Shown: piece after piece, positions 22,656-30,488 of the stretch
Layout: every line of letters begins with the position of its first letter
How positions within the stretch are numbered: the first letter of the stretch is position 1
DNA from: a virus
Strand: one strand, 5' to 3'
Length of the DNA: 45,466 nt
Virus record (IMG/VR): IMGVR_UViG_3300018719_000006
Location: 1-45,466 of that record
Translations under genes and position numbers: made by a program
The notes under the pieces: generated by a model
Databases searched by the model: none
Told to the model about the DNA's origin: nothing
What the model saw: only the letters and a program-made list of their open reading frames with translations

Positions 22656-22886
22656 TTAGCCTTTGCGGGATTTCTTGGCAGGCGCTGCCTCTGCCTTGTT
22701 GGCACGGGCTTCCTCCGCCTTGTTCTGTGGCGCAGGCTCGCTCTTCGCCTCGCCGACCTTCTCAAGCACACCGAGAGAGACGAGGTGCTTGGCCTCGGCT
22801 TCGGTCATTTCGCGGGTATCGCCCTCGAAATACTGCTTGTCGCCGTCCATCTGACGGAGAACCTTGAAGGTGAACTTTTCGGCCAT
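22656..22886 (-). CDS. Small lysine-rich head-region protein
   Basis: A 76-residue protein; the start at 22886 (MAEKFTF) has AAGGAG seven bases upstream and is preferred over the upstream ATG. A short beta front (KFTFKVLRQMDGDKQYFEGD) and helix (TEAEAKHLVSLGVLE) are followed by an Ala/Lys/Glu-rich disordered tail. It parallels the 63-residue gene after the tail tube. It lies between capsid and connector, where decoration or small head proteins occur. Function is unknown. Confidence 0.6.
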   Translation of the reverse strand: MAEKFTFKVLRQMDGDKQYFEGDTREMTEAEAKHLVSLGVLEKVGEAKSEPAPQNKAEEARANKAEAAPAKKSRKG

Positions 22887-22949
22887 GATGATCTCCTTTC
22901 GGCTCATAGAGAGGGCAGCCGGAGCCGCCCTCCTTGATGAACCGACCGG

Positions 22950-24374
22950 TTAGGCCACGCGCCCGAAGTCGCCATAGATGAAGGCTTCGGGCCGATAGAC
23001 CGCCAGAGCAAGTCGCTCTTCCGCCAGGATGGTGACGAGGTTCTTCGTGAAGTCGTCGTTCTCGTAGCCCGCCTCGACACGAGCATCCCAGCGATCGAAG
23101 ACCTGAGCGCCGAGCTTGAACGCCCCCGTCAGGAACTTGTCGACCGCGATTGCCTGCGTCTGAACCACCGGCAGGCCCCAGAGAGTCGGAGCAATCGAGC
23201 CCTGCGGGTTGCCGATGATGTAGCGGCCGGTCGTATCCTTGAGGGTCTCGATCCATGCCCAATCGCTTGGGTGCATGACGTGGCCGGTCGCCGGATACTC
23301 GGCGAGAGCCGCCTGCAACATCGCGAGACGCATCGCATCGATGCTGGTCGGGCTGTCCAGTGTGATCGGAGCCGCATAGGCGGTGGCCTGCGGGATGATG
23401 CCGAGCAGGTTCTGGCCCGTGCCGTCGCCGTTCAGGAGCTGCGCCTCTTCCTTGTAGGCGAGGCCGTAGAGCAGACGTTGGTCGATGATCGAGCGAAGCT
23501 GCGCGATATCGCTCAGGACCTGGCGCGAAGCCTTCATCCAGTGCGCAATGACCTTGGCGCTGGTCGTCTCCAGATCGAGCTTGATGTCGGACGAGGGCTT
23601 GGCTGCACCTTCGGCCACCGGAGCGGCGTTGTTGGTGAAGCCCGTTTCCCGCACGTACTCAAGCGAGCTGCCGTCCATGCGGCCGGGAGAGATCAGGTCT
23701 CGCACAGTCAGGCGCCGCTGGGGGAGTTCCAGAATACCCGGCAAACGGGTCGTCCGAATGGCCGCGCCCACGGAACCGGCAGCGTCCGTCGTCGCAGATG
23801 TCAGGGTTGCCTTGATCTGCATGCTGCCCGCCTTCGCAGACTTCGAGAACCCGGCGTCCTGGAAGGCCTTGAAGCCCTCGCTCTCGACGAACTGCTCGCC
23901 GATGGACTTCTGCCCGTCGTCCTTGCCATCGCCGCCGCCGCGAGCGAGCTTCTGCTCGATCTGATCGACCTGCTCTTTCAGGCCGTTCATCTTGATCAGC
24001 GCTTCGTCCGCCTTCTCCTTGAGGGAGTTGGTCAGAGACTCGCCGCTCTTCGCCTTGCCGAGAGCCTCATCGGCAATGGCTTTGACGGCATCGAACGACT
24101 TCTGGAACTCGGCCTTCACTTCGGTCGCGAGCTGCTCGGCTGTCTTGGTGCCACCGTCGTTCGGAGCCTCGAAGAAGATGCGTGGGCCGATGGAGCAGGA
24201 TACGAGGCGCGCGATGCCAGCGCTAGCGCTGGCCGCGACGAGGGTGCCCAGGCTGTAGAGCTCACCCGGGCCAACGGGGCCGACAGCGGCTTGGGCGTCC
24301 CCGGAGGAGAGGAAGAACACCGACGCCACAAGCGCGAGCGTCAGCATCCCGAAAATGGTTCGGAAAGACTTCAT
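22950..24374 (-). CDS. HK97-family major capsid protein with unusual N-terminus
   Basis: A 474-residue capsid protein. From about 80 to 150 it has the scaffold-like coiled coil (delta domain), and from about 190 the HK97 fold (ILELPQRRLTVRDLISPGRM, WMKASRQVLSDIAQLRSIID, LLNGDGTGQNLLGI). The front 80 residues are odd: KSFRTIF, a hydrophobic run (MLTLALVASVFFLSS) and AQA look exactly like a Sec signal peptide, and a second hydrophobic stretch follows. No internal start codon lies between this and the coiled coil, and AAAGGG precedes the ATG, so the leader appears to be translated. The delta domain would normally be removed by the neighbouring protease. Confidence 0.85.
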   Translation of the reverse strand: MKSFRTIFGMLTLALVASVFFLSSGDAQAAVGPVGPGELYSLGTLVAASASAGIARLVSCSIGPRIFFEAPNDGGTKTAEQLATEVKAEFQKSFDAVKAIADEALGKAKSGESLTNSLKEKADEALIKMNGLKEQVDQIEQKLARGGGDGKDDGQKSIGEQFVESEGFKAFQDAGFSKSAKAGSMQIKATLTSATTDAAGSVGAAIRTTRLPGILELPQRRLTVRDLISPGRMDGSSLEYVRETGFTNNAAPVAEGAAKPSSDIKLDLETTSAKVIAHWMKASRQVLSDIAQLRSIIDQRLLYGLAYKEEAQLLNGDGTGQNLLGIIPQATAYAAPITLDSPTSIDAMRLAMLQAALAEYPATGHVMHPSDWAWIETLKDTTGRYIIGNPQGSIAPTLWGLPVVQTQAIAVDKFLTGAFKLGAQVFDRWDARVEAGYENDDFTKNLVTILAEERLALAVYRPEAFIYGDFGRVA

Positions 24375-24409
24375 GAGATTGCCCTTTCGAGGCTATGGAG
24401 GTGGATGGA

Positions 24410-25063
24410 TCAGCCGGCCCGAAGCGATTCCAGGAACCGAACTGCGTCATTCGCCTTCGCCTCGGGCTCCCCCCGAAGATGCGGCGCCGCCTTGCTCGCG
24501 ATTGCGGCAGCAAGGCTCTTTGAGAAGCCGCCTGCATCCCGCAGGAACTCCTCGAACTCGCGGACGGTCGGCATGTTGCCGGCCTCCAGAATGGATTTGA
24601 TGCTCGTCACGCGCGCCTGGATCAGCATCGGCATGGTGACAAGAGAAATCTCGCGAAGATCGATCTTCTTGAGGCGGCGAGCACGACGCTTGTCGTCGAA
24701 TTCAGCCCCACCGGGCGGCAGACGATATCCGATCGATAGGCCGCCCATCGTCTTGCGCTTCAGTTTGCCGTATGCACGGCGGGCCAACGGATCATCCTCG
24801 ATATCAAGATAGCCTTTGACATACAGGCCCTTGGTATCCTCGGCGATATCCGTCCACCCACCGATAGGCTCGCGTTGATCATGCTGCCAGAGCATCGGGA
24901 TCATGCGGCCTTCCTTCTTTGCCTGCACCAGCCCTTCAATGAAAGCACCGGGCTCCACGATGTCGCCGCCCTGGTCCATGGCGCCGAAGATCGAGGCATA
25001 GCCCTCAAACTCACCGGTTTCCTTGAGATCCTTCGTCTCGAAGGTGAAATCAAGCGTCTGCAT
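24410..25063 (-). CDS. Prohead protease (S78 family)
   Basis: A 217-residue serine protease that removes the capsid scaffold domain during head maturation. It starts at 25063 (MQTLDFTFETKD), with GAGGAAC upstream and a 14-base overlap with the portal gene. FEGYASIFGAMDQGGDIVEPGAF is typical in its pattern, LWQHD holds the catalytic His and LREISLVTMPM the catalytic Ser. The C-terminal 60 residues are charged and helical. Gene order portal-protease-capsid is standard for HK97-like phages. Confidence 0.88.
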   Translation of the reverse strand: MQTLDFTFETKDLKETGEFEGYASIFGAMDQGGDIVEPGAFIEGLVQAKKEGRMIPMLWQHDQREPIGGWTDIAEDTKGLYVKGYLDIEDDPLARRAYGKLKRKTMGGLSIGYRLPPGGAEFDDKRRARRLKKIDLREISLVTMPMLIQARVTSIKSILEAGNMPTVREFEEFLRDAGGFSKSLAAAIASKAAPHLRGEPEAKANDAVRFLESLRAG

Positions 25064-26291
25064 TGGTGTTCCTCGCAGGTGCAGGGAGCGCGGCTTGGCC
25101 GGCCTGCGTGATCGGCACGTTCTGGCTCTGCATCCGGGGCACATTCCCGCCCTCGACGGGCGGCATGTTCTCCAGTGCGCGGACCTCGTTGATGGTCATC
25201 CAGCCGTTGGTGAGGGCCGATTGATAGAAGGACGCTCGCGCCTTGCTGTCGCCGCGCAGGAGGCCCTCAAGGTTGAATTCGATGGTAATGCCTGCCGAGC
25301 GGTCCGCGGGCGTCAGGAGCTGCTTCTCGAGCGCCTGCTCGATCCTCTTCAGCCGACGGCGCAAGGTGAACTTCTGGAAGCCGAGGGTCTGTTGCTCAAG
25401 GCCCGTTCCCCAACTCGTGGTCTTCTCGGTATGGCCGACCATATGCGGCGGCACACCAAAGAAGCGGCAGATTTCCTCGACCGAGAAGGCGCGACTTTGC
25501 AGCATCTGAGCGTCTTCGGGATTGATCGTCAGTTGGCTCCACGTCATGCCGCCTTCGGCGATGAAGGGGCGCCCTGCATTGATGGTGCCGAGGAATTTCT
25601 CGGCCAACCTTGCATCCAACTCTTCGCGCTGCTTAGGCGTGAGAAAGTCCTTAAGGGAGAGAACCCCAGACGGACGCATGCCATTCTGGAACGTCTTCCC
25701 GGCCGCCCGATCGATGGCCGTGGCCAGCCCGAACGCATGACGCCCGAAGGTGAGCGTCGACATCCCACCAAGAGGATTTCCGCCGAATCCGCGGATATGC
25801 AGGACATCCTTGTCCGTGAGAACATAGGACTTGCGGTCCTGGCTCCAGCGGTACTCGATATCTCCGTTCTCAAGCCGCCGTACGTTGACGATATCGGGCT
25901 GGATCGGCTCCAGTGCGATGATGCGGCCATTCTCGCGGACCTTGCGGGAGTAGGCGTTGCCCCAGAGCTCGACCGATGCCGCCTTGAACTCCCAGTAATC
26001 GACCGCCGTCTGGTCGTAGTTCGGGCTGTCGTGCAGAATCCGGTAGAGCGGATGATCATCTGCCACCTCGCGGGCGCCATCCTCCTTGGTGCGGTAGACC
26101 ATGAGCGGCAGGGACGCGATGGTCCCCGCCAGGAGATTCACGCAGGCCCAAGCAGCCGACAGCCCGAGCACGCTCGATGCCGTGACACCCTCTCCCGCAT
26201 GACTCTCGCTCCCCGGGTCGCGCCAGCCCGCAGGATCAGTCAGCGACAAGCGCTGGACGAAGAACGCTGCCATCTTTTGAAGCAGTTTCAC
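25050..26291 (-). CDS. HK97-family portal protein
   Basis: A 413-residue portal protein, forming the dodecameric ring through which DNA enters the head. SAAWACVNLLAGTIASLPLM near residue 45 and YWEFKAASVELWGNAYSRKV near 105 are hallmark segments; GVPPHMVGHTEKTTSWGTGL marks the conserved C-terminal part. Translation is coupled with the terminase gene by an ATGA overlap. Length is normal for the family. Confidence 0.9.
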   Translation of the reverse strand: MKLLQKMAAFFVQRLSLTDPAGWRDPGSESHAGEGVTASSVLGLSAAWACVNLLAGTIASLPLMVYRTKEDGAREVADDHPLYRILHDSPNYDQTAVDYWEFKAASVELWGNAYSRKVRENGRIIALEPIQPDIVNVRRLENGDIEYRWSQDRKSYVLTDKDVLHIRGFGGNPLGGMSTLTFGRHAFGLATAIDRAAGKTFQNGMRPSGVLSLKDFLTPKQREELDARLAEKFLGTINAGRPFIAEGGMTWSQLTINPEDAQMLQSRAFSVEEICRFFGVPPHMVGHTEKTTSWGTGLEQQTLGFQKFTLRRRLKRIEQALEKQLLTPADRSAGITIEFNLEGLLRGDSKARASFYQSALTNGWMTINEVRALENMPPVEGGNVPRMQSQNVPITQAGQAALPAPARNTNADA

Positions 26292-28129
26292 GCCGGCGCT
26301 CCTAGGCTCGCGATGAAGTCGTTCAATGTCCCGCCCTTCGTCGTCAGTTCAGCGTCCGCCGATCCCGTCGCCATCGCGATCGTCACCAGCCCGTCAATGC
26401 GTCCACGTGAACGCTTCTTGTCGAAGGCCCGGTTCTTCTGCCCGTCGCTGATCAAGGCCGCATTCGCCGCGCACGAGTACGTCACCGGGGAAGCATCGAT
26501 GGTGATGCCGCCGGTCAGGATCCGGTCCTCAAGTCGTTCGATGGAACGCGGCATGCAGAGCTGCTTGTCCTCGAACATGACGCGGGTGCCCTGGGCATGA
26601 CTCACGAGCTTGAGTCCCTGCCCTTCCGGCTTGTCGGGCCCTTCGTATTTCCAGACGTCGAGCCCAACGTCGTCGCAGGCCTTCATGAAGTCCGCCATGC
26701 CGGCAGGATCGAACGCGAGGAACTGCACGTCATGTTCGGCTACGATCTCGGCGACCCGCTGCGCCACGTAGGTCTTGTCGATGACGGCGCCGGGGACGGC
26801 GGTCAGATGCCCTTGCTCAACCCACTGTTCATACGGCGCCTGGTCGGCACGCGCGCGGTCAGCCAGCCCCTGTTGCGTGGTCCAGTACCAAGTCTTAGCC
26901 GCAAGATGGCCATTCTCATCGATCCAGACGGCCGTCAGAGCCGTAAGATCGTTCTTCTGCGACAGGTCCAGCGAGAGCCAGCACTTGCAGCCCTTCAGCG
27001 TGTCCGGAACAACCGTACCTTGAACAGCGGACCAGGCCTCTTCCGCGATCCAGAAGTCGATGGCGCCGATCGGGATCCCGAAATACAGGCGCTTGACCGA
27101 CAAGGCCGTCGAAAGCAGCTGGCGGGCCGTGTTGACCTCGCCGCGGATGTTCTCGATCGGGAACGTCACTCCGAGCGCCGGCAGAGCCTTTGGCCAGGCC
27201 GCCTCGTTGTCGAAGATGTTCTCCCGATCCGCCTTGTCGACGCGAGCGATGAACGCGAAGGCCTCATCGTCCCTGATCTCGCCCCTGGCGACCTTCTGAT
27301 AGAACTCCGAATACTCCGTCCCGACGATCTGAGTCGACGCCGGGGTATTGGTGCCCAGCAGCATGATCGCGTCCCCCGGCATCTTCGCGATCGCGCGGCG
27401 CCAGGTCTCGATCGATATGCCGTGCTTGAACTCGTGGATCTCGTCCGCCAGAACCGCCGTCGGGCGCGGGCCCGAGATGGCCTCACCGTTGGCGAGCGAC
27501 TGAAACTTGCTGTTCGTCTCCGGGTGCTCGATCTTCCAGGCGTTGTCTCCTTCGCCGCGGATGACGACCTCGCCCCGCTCCTCGAGCGTATCGGTCTCGT
27601 CGCCGCCTGGGATCGGAGCCCGGCACATGGCGACCGCGTCCTTGAAGAGCACGTTCGCCGTGGCCCGGTCCTGGCCGATCGAATAGATCTCCGAACGCGG
27701 AATGCCGTAATAGCCCATCAGGTAGATCCCGATCGCGGCCATCAGTGGCGATTTAGCCTGTCCCTTGCCCGTCTCCAGCCAGCCGGCACGGAAACGCATC
27801 CGTCCACTGTCCTTGCGCCAACCGAACAGCGAGCCGATGACGAAGGTGTGCCACGGCAGCGGATGAAACGGCTCCCCGGCCTTCGCGCCGGCAGTCACCG
27901 ACAGCACTGCCGGGAAGAACCCAAGCGCGTGGGCTGCCTTCTCAGGCGACCAGTGGAGCCCGCGGGCCGAGCCGTCCCTCAGATCCTTCAGATGCCGCTC
28001 GGCGGCGTGTCGTACGATCTCCCCTGCAATGATCCGGCCATCGACCACATCGACCGCCCACGCGGTCGTCGGGTCATTTGGATACCGGCTTGAGGTAGGC
28101 GTCTGCTGCCCTTTGGGCTTTCTTGCCAC
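26288..28129 (-). CDS. terL: Terminase large subunit
   Basis: A 613-residue packaging ATPase/nuclease. YPNDPTTAW near the start and WLETGKGQAKSPLMAA (Walker A-like) are typical of Terminase_1 enzymes; TAVLADEIHEF is the Walker B with catalytic Glu. The nuclease domain shows acidic motifs in LSLDLSQKNDLTAL and FLAFDPAGMADF. I choose the GTG at 28129 (AAGG upstream); an in-frame GTG at 28153 is possible. It overlaps the small subunit gene by 56 bases. It cuts and pumps concatemeric DNA through the portal. Confidence 0.9.
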   Translation of the reverse strand: MARKPKGQQTPTSSRYPNDPTTAWAVDVVDGRIIAGEIVRHAAERHLKDLRDGSARGLHWSPEKAAHALGFFPAVLSVTAGAKAGEPFHPLPWHTFVIGSLFGWRKDSGRMRFRAGWLETGKGQAKSPLMAAIGIYLMGYYGIPRSEIYSIGQDRATANVLFKDAVAMCRAPIPGGDETDTLEERGEVVIRGEGDNAWKIEHPETNSKFQSLANGEAISGPRPTAVLADEIHEFKHGISIETWRRAIAKMPGDAIMLLGTNTPASTQIVGTEYSEFYQKVARGEIRDDEAFAFIARVDKADRENIFDNEAAWPKALPALGVTFPIENIRGEVNTARQLLSTALSVKRLYFGIPIGAIDFWIAEEAWSAVQGTVVPDTLKGCKCWLSLDLSQKNDLTALTAVWIDENGHLAAKTWYWTTQQGLADRARADQAPYEQWVEQGHLTAVPGAVIDKTYVAQRVAEIVAEHDVQFLAFDPAGMADFMKACDDVGLDVWKYEGPDKPEGQGLKLVSHAQGTRVMFEDKQLCMPRSIERLEDRILTGGITIDASPVTYSCAANAALISDGQKNRAFDKKRSRGRIDGLVTIAMATGSADAELTTKGGTLNDFIASLGAPA

Positions 28130-28505
28130 GCTGCACCTTCGCCGCCTTGCCACGTCGAACAGGTGGAATGCCGAGTTCCACTTCCAGGACCCGGATCTCC
28201 TCGCCCGCCTGGCGCATAATGCCCCAGTACGGATTCACCTGCGGGACCTTGGTCCGCTTCGCCTTCATGATCGTGCCGTGCTCGGCGACTTCCCGGGCTG
28301 CCCGAATGAACTGCACCCGGTATATCACCAGACGCTCGATCATGTGGCCGTTTTCGATCGCGAGCGTCTGCATCTCCTGCAGGCTGCGGATCACAAGCCC
28401 CCACTCGTCATGAGCGAGGGCGATATCAAGTTCATCTGAGAAGAGCTGCGACCAATCCGGTTCGGCCGGAACACCATCGCCGCCTGTTAATATCTGCAAC
28501 GTCAC
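28074..28505 (-). CDS. terS: Terminase small subunit (P27 family)
   Basis: A 143-residue protein fitting the P27/Terminase_4 family: a helical DNA-recognition core (IERLVIYRVQFIRAAREVAE), the segment KVPQVNPYWGIMRQAGEEIR typical of the family, and a basic tail. It recognises the packaging site and regulates the large subunit. The start is a GTG with a weak ribosome-binding site, only 32 bases from the divergent GIY-YIG gene. That leaves little room for a dedicated late promoter here, so expression probably comes from farther upstream. Confidence 0.82.
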   Translation of the reverse strand: MTLQILTGGDGVPAEPDWSQLFSDELDIALAHDEWGLVIRSLQEMQTLAIENGHMIERLVIYRVQFIRAAREVAEHGTIMKAKRTKVPQVNPYWGIMRQAGEEIRVLEVELGIPPVRRGKAAKVQRGKKAQRAADAYLKPVSK

Positions 28506-28537
28506 GCTAGCTTTGTCGGTAATTGAGAGGAACAGCC

Positions 28538-28957
28538 ATGGAAAATGACGAGATCCGAAAACTCCCTGCAGACTGGTACCAGCACGAGATTAGAGAGGGG
28601 GTTCGTCTCGACCTGCCCGGCATCTATGAGTGGATCGTCGAGGGATCCGGCCGCTATATTGGCAAGTACACTCATCAGTCACGACCCTTCCGGGAGTACG
28701 AGAGAAATGTTCTCCGGATCCTTCGCGGGCATGCTTATCGACCAAGGAAGCCTGACGGCTTCCGGAGGATTCACAGGTCCCTCGCTCAAGCAGTCTTAGA
28801 TGGCCGGCGGATCACCCTCGTTATACTCGAGAACTGCAGCTTGGATCGTCTTCACGCTCGAGAAGCCGAACTCATCGCTGAGCGTGGCACCTTAAACGGG
28901 CGTGACAAAGGTTGCACCCTCATCCCCGAAGGGGATGGCCGAAACCCCCCTTCCTAA
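28538..28957 (+). CDS. GIY-YIG nuclease-like protein
   Basis: A 139-residue protein starting at 28538 (GAGAGG upstream). LPGIYEWIVEGSGRYIGKYT contains both GIY (28-30) and YIG (40-42); RPFREYERNV supplies the usual arginine and AREAELIAERGTLNGRDKG the metal-binding Glu and closing Asn. This matches a minimal GIY-YIG fold with no attached DNA-binding domain. Such proteins act as homing endonucleases, restriction or anti-phage nucleases, or repair enzymes. It is antisense to the late operon and next to the terminase, so it may be a moron or a selfish nuclease. Confidence 0.72.
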   Translation: MENDEIRKLPADWYQHEIREGVRLDLPGIYEWIVEGSGRYIGKYTHQSRPFREYERNVLRILRGHAYRPRKPDGFRRIHRSLAQAVLDGRRITLVILENCSLDRLHAREAELIAERGTLNGRDKGCTLIPEGDGRNPPS

Positions 28958-29069
28958 ATTTCATCGCAGTGTAAACGGAGGACCCCGGTCGGTCTCGCTC
29001 CTAAATGGCCTAGACTTTTGATCCTCCCCCCGGCCATGGTGCTCAGACCTACGGACATGGGGGCATAGA

Positions 29070-29603
29070 TTGGACTGGACACGTGCGGACATCATTTCTG
29101 CCTTGGCTCTTACCGTGTCAGCCATCAGTGGCTGGATCTCTTGGAAGGCCTACCGACGGACAGCTGCGGCACAGCACCCACACTTCAGCTTTGACTTTGA
29201 GGCGTTCGACAAACCCGAGTGGTGGCAACTAGAGTGCTTTATCGATAATCGTTCGCTCGTGGGACTGAAACCGATCGAGGTACGCACGTCTAGGTTCAGA
29301 GCACCAATCTTGTCACTGTATAAGGGCGCGTACGTTGGCGGCGAGATCTGGCAAGTGAGCGACGATATCGAGAATGCTCCACTCACTAAATCTCTTGCAC
29401 TCGGTGAGTTAGCTTACCCGATCGACCCTCAATCTCAGGGACGGTTTAGCGTACTCTTGAAAGCACGACCTGGCAGACGGCGTCTCGTGGTGCGGTGTAA
29501 GACAATCGAAGCGAAGCCTCGGCTGAAACGATTTGTTCTGCACCTGACAATCCCAGAGAGCCCAGAGATACAATGGATCGAAGCCCCCAGCCCAAACACC
29601 TAG
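29070..29603 (+). CDS. Membrane-anchored protein of unknown function
   Basis: A 177-residue protein starting at TTG (GGGGG upstream). Residues about 7-25 form one membrane helix (IISALALTVSAISGWISWKA), with a basic stretch YRRTAAAQ after it. The rest is a soluble beta-rich domain (GRFSVLLKARPGRRRLVVRC, RFVLHLTIPESPEIQW). Similar single-span layouts occur in many uncharacterised proteins. It is antisense to the late strand, in the same island as the GIY-YIG gene, and its stop shares a CTAG with the stop of the convergent HNH gene. Confidence 0.6.
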   Translation: MDWTRADIISALALTVSAISGWISWKAYRRTAAAQHPHFSFDFEAFDKPEWWQLECFIDNRSLVGLKPIEVRTSRFRAPILSLYKGAYVGGEIWQVSDDIENAPLTKSLALGELAYPIDPQSQGRFSVLLKARPGRRRLVVRCKTIEAKPRLKRFVLHLTIPESPEIQWIEAPSPNT

Positions 29604-29971
29604 TTCCTGCGGTTCCAGGGGTGGCTAGGATCAGTCGGCCTCCCTGTCACATCCACACCCACGCATGAGAGACCGCGCTTCTCTTCCCTTTGGATCGCGC
29701 TGTCGTGACAGGGCTTACAGACGCTTTCATGATTGCGGGGATCGATGAATAGCGCCCAGTCACCGCGATGAGGGCGGCGATGGTTCACCACCGTCATGGG
29801 CACATGCTCACCTCGCTTGAGATGCCGCTCGCACCAAGGTTGGCGTTCCTTCTGTGCCTTCCTAGCTGCCTTCCACTCAGGGGTGTTGTACCAAGCTCTC
29901 CACGGCTTCTCTGCCCTGCGCTTAGCGTCGTGCTCTCGATTCCGAGTGCGCTGGTCTATAGGCTTGCCCAT
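29600..29971 (-). CDS. HNH endonuclease
   Basis: A 123-residue HNH nuclease of the kind found beside terminase genes. RAWYNTPEWKAARKAQKERQ precedes Cys47; VVNHRRPHRGD stands where VDHIxP normally occurs and provides the first His; DPRNHESVCKPCHDSAIQRE holds the Asn/His and the CxxC zinc ligands. In cos phages such HNH proteins help terminase cut DNA. The start at 29971 has a weak site; a TTG six bases upstream (GAGAGGAAA) may be used instead. It is separated from terS by two plus-strand genes. Confidence 0.8.
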   Translation of the reverse strand: MGKPIDQRTRNREHDAKRRAEKPWRAWYNTPEWKAARKAQKERQPWCERHLKRGEHVPMTVVNHRRPHRGDWALFIDPRNHESVCKPCHDSAIQREEKRGLSCVGVDVTGRPTDPSHPWNRRN

Positions 29972-30017
29972 CGCTTGCAATAATGATTTCCTCTCGTCTC
30001 TTTGACTGGAGACAGAG

Positions 30018-30380
30018 ATGCGATTCAGCCCGAATATCGAACTTGAAAGAAACTCAGACCGCACATCTGACCTACGATGCCCACGGTGCGGCGGCATACA
30101 TCTGCATCAAACGAAGGTATCTATTTTCAACCGGCAGGAAGATGAAGAAACCGTCTTTTTAGTCACCGTGAACGGGAAAAATACGTCTACGGGCTTTGTG
30201 TCCAATGATGAGAGCGGCAATCCAAGCTCGCGCCGCCAAGGCCTCGCGATCGAATTCGATTGTGAGGGGTGCAGCACGGGTGATCCAGATGATGTTCTTG
30301 AGCTTACAATAGCCCAACATAAGGGCTCGACTGAGATGGGCTGGCGCTTTACGCCTCGGAAATCCGGCGGTCCCCGCTGA
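30018..30380 (+). CDS. Zinc-ribbon-like hypothetical protein
   Basis: A 120-residue protein with two cysteine pairs: LRCPRCGGIHLHQ near residue 20 and FDCEGCSTG near residue 81, separated by beta strands. This fits a zinc ribbon with a beta-sheet insert (VFLVTVNGKNTSTGFV) and a QHKGSTEMGWRF closing segment. Zinc ribbons of this type often bind nucleic acid, but nothing more can be said. GGAGAC upstream supports the start. It is a plus-strand gene next to the HNH gene. Confidence 0.6.
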   Translation: MRFSPNIELERNSDRTSDLRCPRCGGIHLHQTKVSIFNRQEDEETVFLVTVNGKNTSTGFVSNDESGNPSSRRQGLAIEFDCEGCSTGDPDDVLELTIAQHKGSTEMGWRFTPRKSGGPR

Positions 30381-30395
30381 TTGAGAATCAGCTTA

Positions 30396-30430
30396 CAAAA
30401 ACGGCTCCTAACAGATACCTGTCGGAGCCG
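30396..30430 (-). terminator. Terminator downstream of the NusG-like gene
   Basis: CGGCTCC (30402-30408) and GGAGCCG (30424-30430) form the stem; the loop contains its own ACAG...CTGT pairing. Read on the minus strand the stem is followed by TTTTT (30401-30397). It would end the transcript of the antiterminator-like gene before the late genes. A smaller hairpin GCTGATT-GAG-AATCAGC (30376-30392) follows. Confidence 0.65.
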
Positions 30431-30445
30431 ATCCACCATTGCTAA

Positions 30446-30476
30446 AGCGGGACAGGGTGAAAATCACCTGCCCGCT
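30446..30476 (-). other. Bulged long hairpin after the NusG-like gene
   Basis: AGCGGG-ACAGG-GTGA pairs with TCAC-CTG-CCCGCT around an AAA loop, a stem of about 13 pairs with single bulges. It lies 13 bases past the stop codon of the NusG-like gene and just before a terminator. It may be a terminator half, an RNA stabiliser or a loading signal; the role is unknown. Confidence 0.4.
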
Positions 30477-30488
30477 GTGGATTCTCAT

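Noticed and set aside
23271-24812. Plus-strand open frame of 513 codons opposite capsid and protease genes
   Set aside because: Crosses two well-supported genes and shows low-complexity Arg/Leu composition.
25023-28093. Two plus-strand open frames of about 500 codons opposite portal and terminase
   Set aside because: Antisense to clear HK97 portal and TerL; no family resemblance.
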